A stretch of 6,437 nt of DNA from Ilumatobacteraceae bacterium. GTDB lineage: Bacteria > Actinomycetota > Acidimicrobiia > Acidimicrobiales > Ilumatobacteraceae. The position numbers and the translations under genes were made by a program. The number at the start of each line of letters is the position of its first letter. Positions within the stretch are counted from its first letter, which is position 1. The notes beneath the pieces were generated by a model that was not told where the DNA came from, made no database searches, and saw only the letters and a program-made list of their open reading frames with translations. Below, piece after piece: positions 6,082-6,437 of the stretch. The stretch is taken from the NCBI GenBank assembly GCA_023257035.1, contig JALRDI010000175.1, positions 1 through 6,437 on the forward strand, given 5' to 3'.

Positions 6082-6437
6082 TTTGCTCCTTTGTCGATCC
6101 ACTCGGCGAAACGCTCCAAGCCAATGCCGATTCGCTCCGTGCCGATTCCGGAATACGCGAGTCGAATGAAGCGGTCGTCTTCTCCTGCGAGAGGTCGGCC
6201 GAAATGGTGTCTCGTGCAGAACGACATGCCCGTCGCATGAAGCGCCGCTCTTGCAAATTCACCCACCTCGCTGTGGCCGACTCGATCCATTGCCTCCGCA
6301 ACACGGGGAAACAGGTAGAAGGTGGCTTCTGGGATTGCGAACTCGACCCCGGGAACCTCCGCGAGGCCCGTAGCGGTGGCGTCCCGTCGCCGGCGCAGCT
6401 CTTCAAGCAACGGCGCCGCTCCAGAGGGGTCCGACAG
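6078..6437 (-). CDS. Class I/II PLP aminotransferase, C-terminal part
   Basis: Only the last 119 residues are in the window; the frame is open to the edge, so the start and the PLP-binding lysine lie outside. The visible part is the small C-terminal domain of a fold-type I aminotransferase. It has EATFYLFPRV at 37-46 (families usually have PxGAFY), then GMSFCTRHHFG at 70-80. FIRLAYSGI follows at 90-98, whose Arg92 corresponds to the substrate alpha-carboxylate arginine (Arg386 in aspartate aminotransferase numbering). Aspartate, alanine and aromatic aminotransferases all share this ending, so the amino-acid substrate cannot be named. The stop overlaps the dehydrogenase start by ATGA. The pair therefore appears translationally coupled, consistent with transamination giving a 2-oxo acid for the next enzyme. 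Confidence 0.87.
   Translation of the reverse strand: MSDPSGAAPLLEELRRRRDATATGLAEVPGVEFAIPEATFYLFPRVAEAMDRVGHSEVGEFARAALHATGMSFCTRHHFGRPLAGEDDRFIRLAYSGIGTERIGIGLERFAEWIDKGAK
6086..6092 (-). promoter_or_regulatory. Ribosome binding site of the 2-hydroxyacid dehydrogenase
   Basis: On the minus strand AAAGGAG precedes the ATG at 6081 by 4 bases (CAAA). It lies within the final codons of the aminotransferase gene. It decides the start in favour of 6081 over the upstream GTG at 6102. Confidence 0.72.

Overview
This 6.4 kb window looks like ordinary chromosomal DNA from an actinobacterium of moderate G+C content (mid-50s percent by eye). Three features point that way: a deazaflavin (F420)-type nitroreductase-family protein, a monomeric NADP-dependent isocitrate dehydrogenase, and compact gene packing with GTG starts and ATGA overlaps. 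The exact lineage cannot be settled from the sequence alone. Coding density is very high. I see no RNA gene, insertion sequence, CRISPR array, phage gene or attachment site.

Plus strand, bases 2 to 4619: four co-directional genes, probably one transcription unit. In order they are the 3' part of an unrecognised two-helix membrane protein, a ThrH-type phosphoserine phosphatase/homoserine phosphotransferase overlapping it by ATGA, a ten-helix EamA/DMT-family permease 44 bp further on, and a complete monomeric isocitrate dehydrogenase 18 bp after that. Only the last has a clear ribosome binding site. A small hairpin with a C(UUCG)G loop lies near the 3' end of the permease gene, just upstream of the dehydrogenase.

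Minus strand, bases 6437 down to 4635: three genes that converge on the first group. They are the C-terminal 119 residues of a class I/II PLP aminotransferase (running off the window), a glyoxylate/hydroxypyruvate reductase-like D-2-hydroxyacid dehydrogenase overlapping it by ATGA, and a Ddn-like deazaflavin-dependent oxidoreductase 37 bp downstream. The two convergent groups end only 15 bp apart, around a weak inverted repeat.

The themes are amino-acid and 2-oxo-acid metabolism with NADP(H) chemistry. The aminotransferase may supply a 2-oxo acid that the dehydrogenase reduces. ThrH acts on phosphoserine or homoserine, and the adjacent permease could plausibly move a related amino acid. Isocitrate dehydrogenase supplies 2-oxoglutarate and NADPH. 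These links are inferences from gene order. I did not find convincing evidence of a new biological system. The least explained gene is the membrane protein coupled to thrH.
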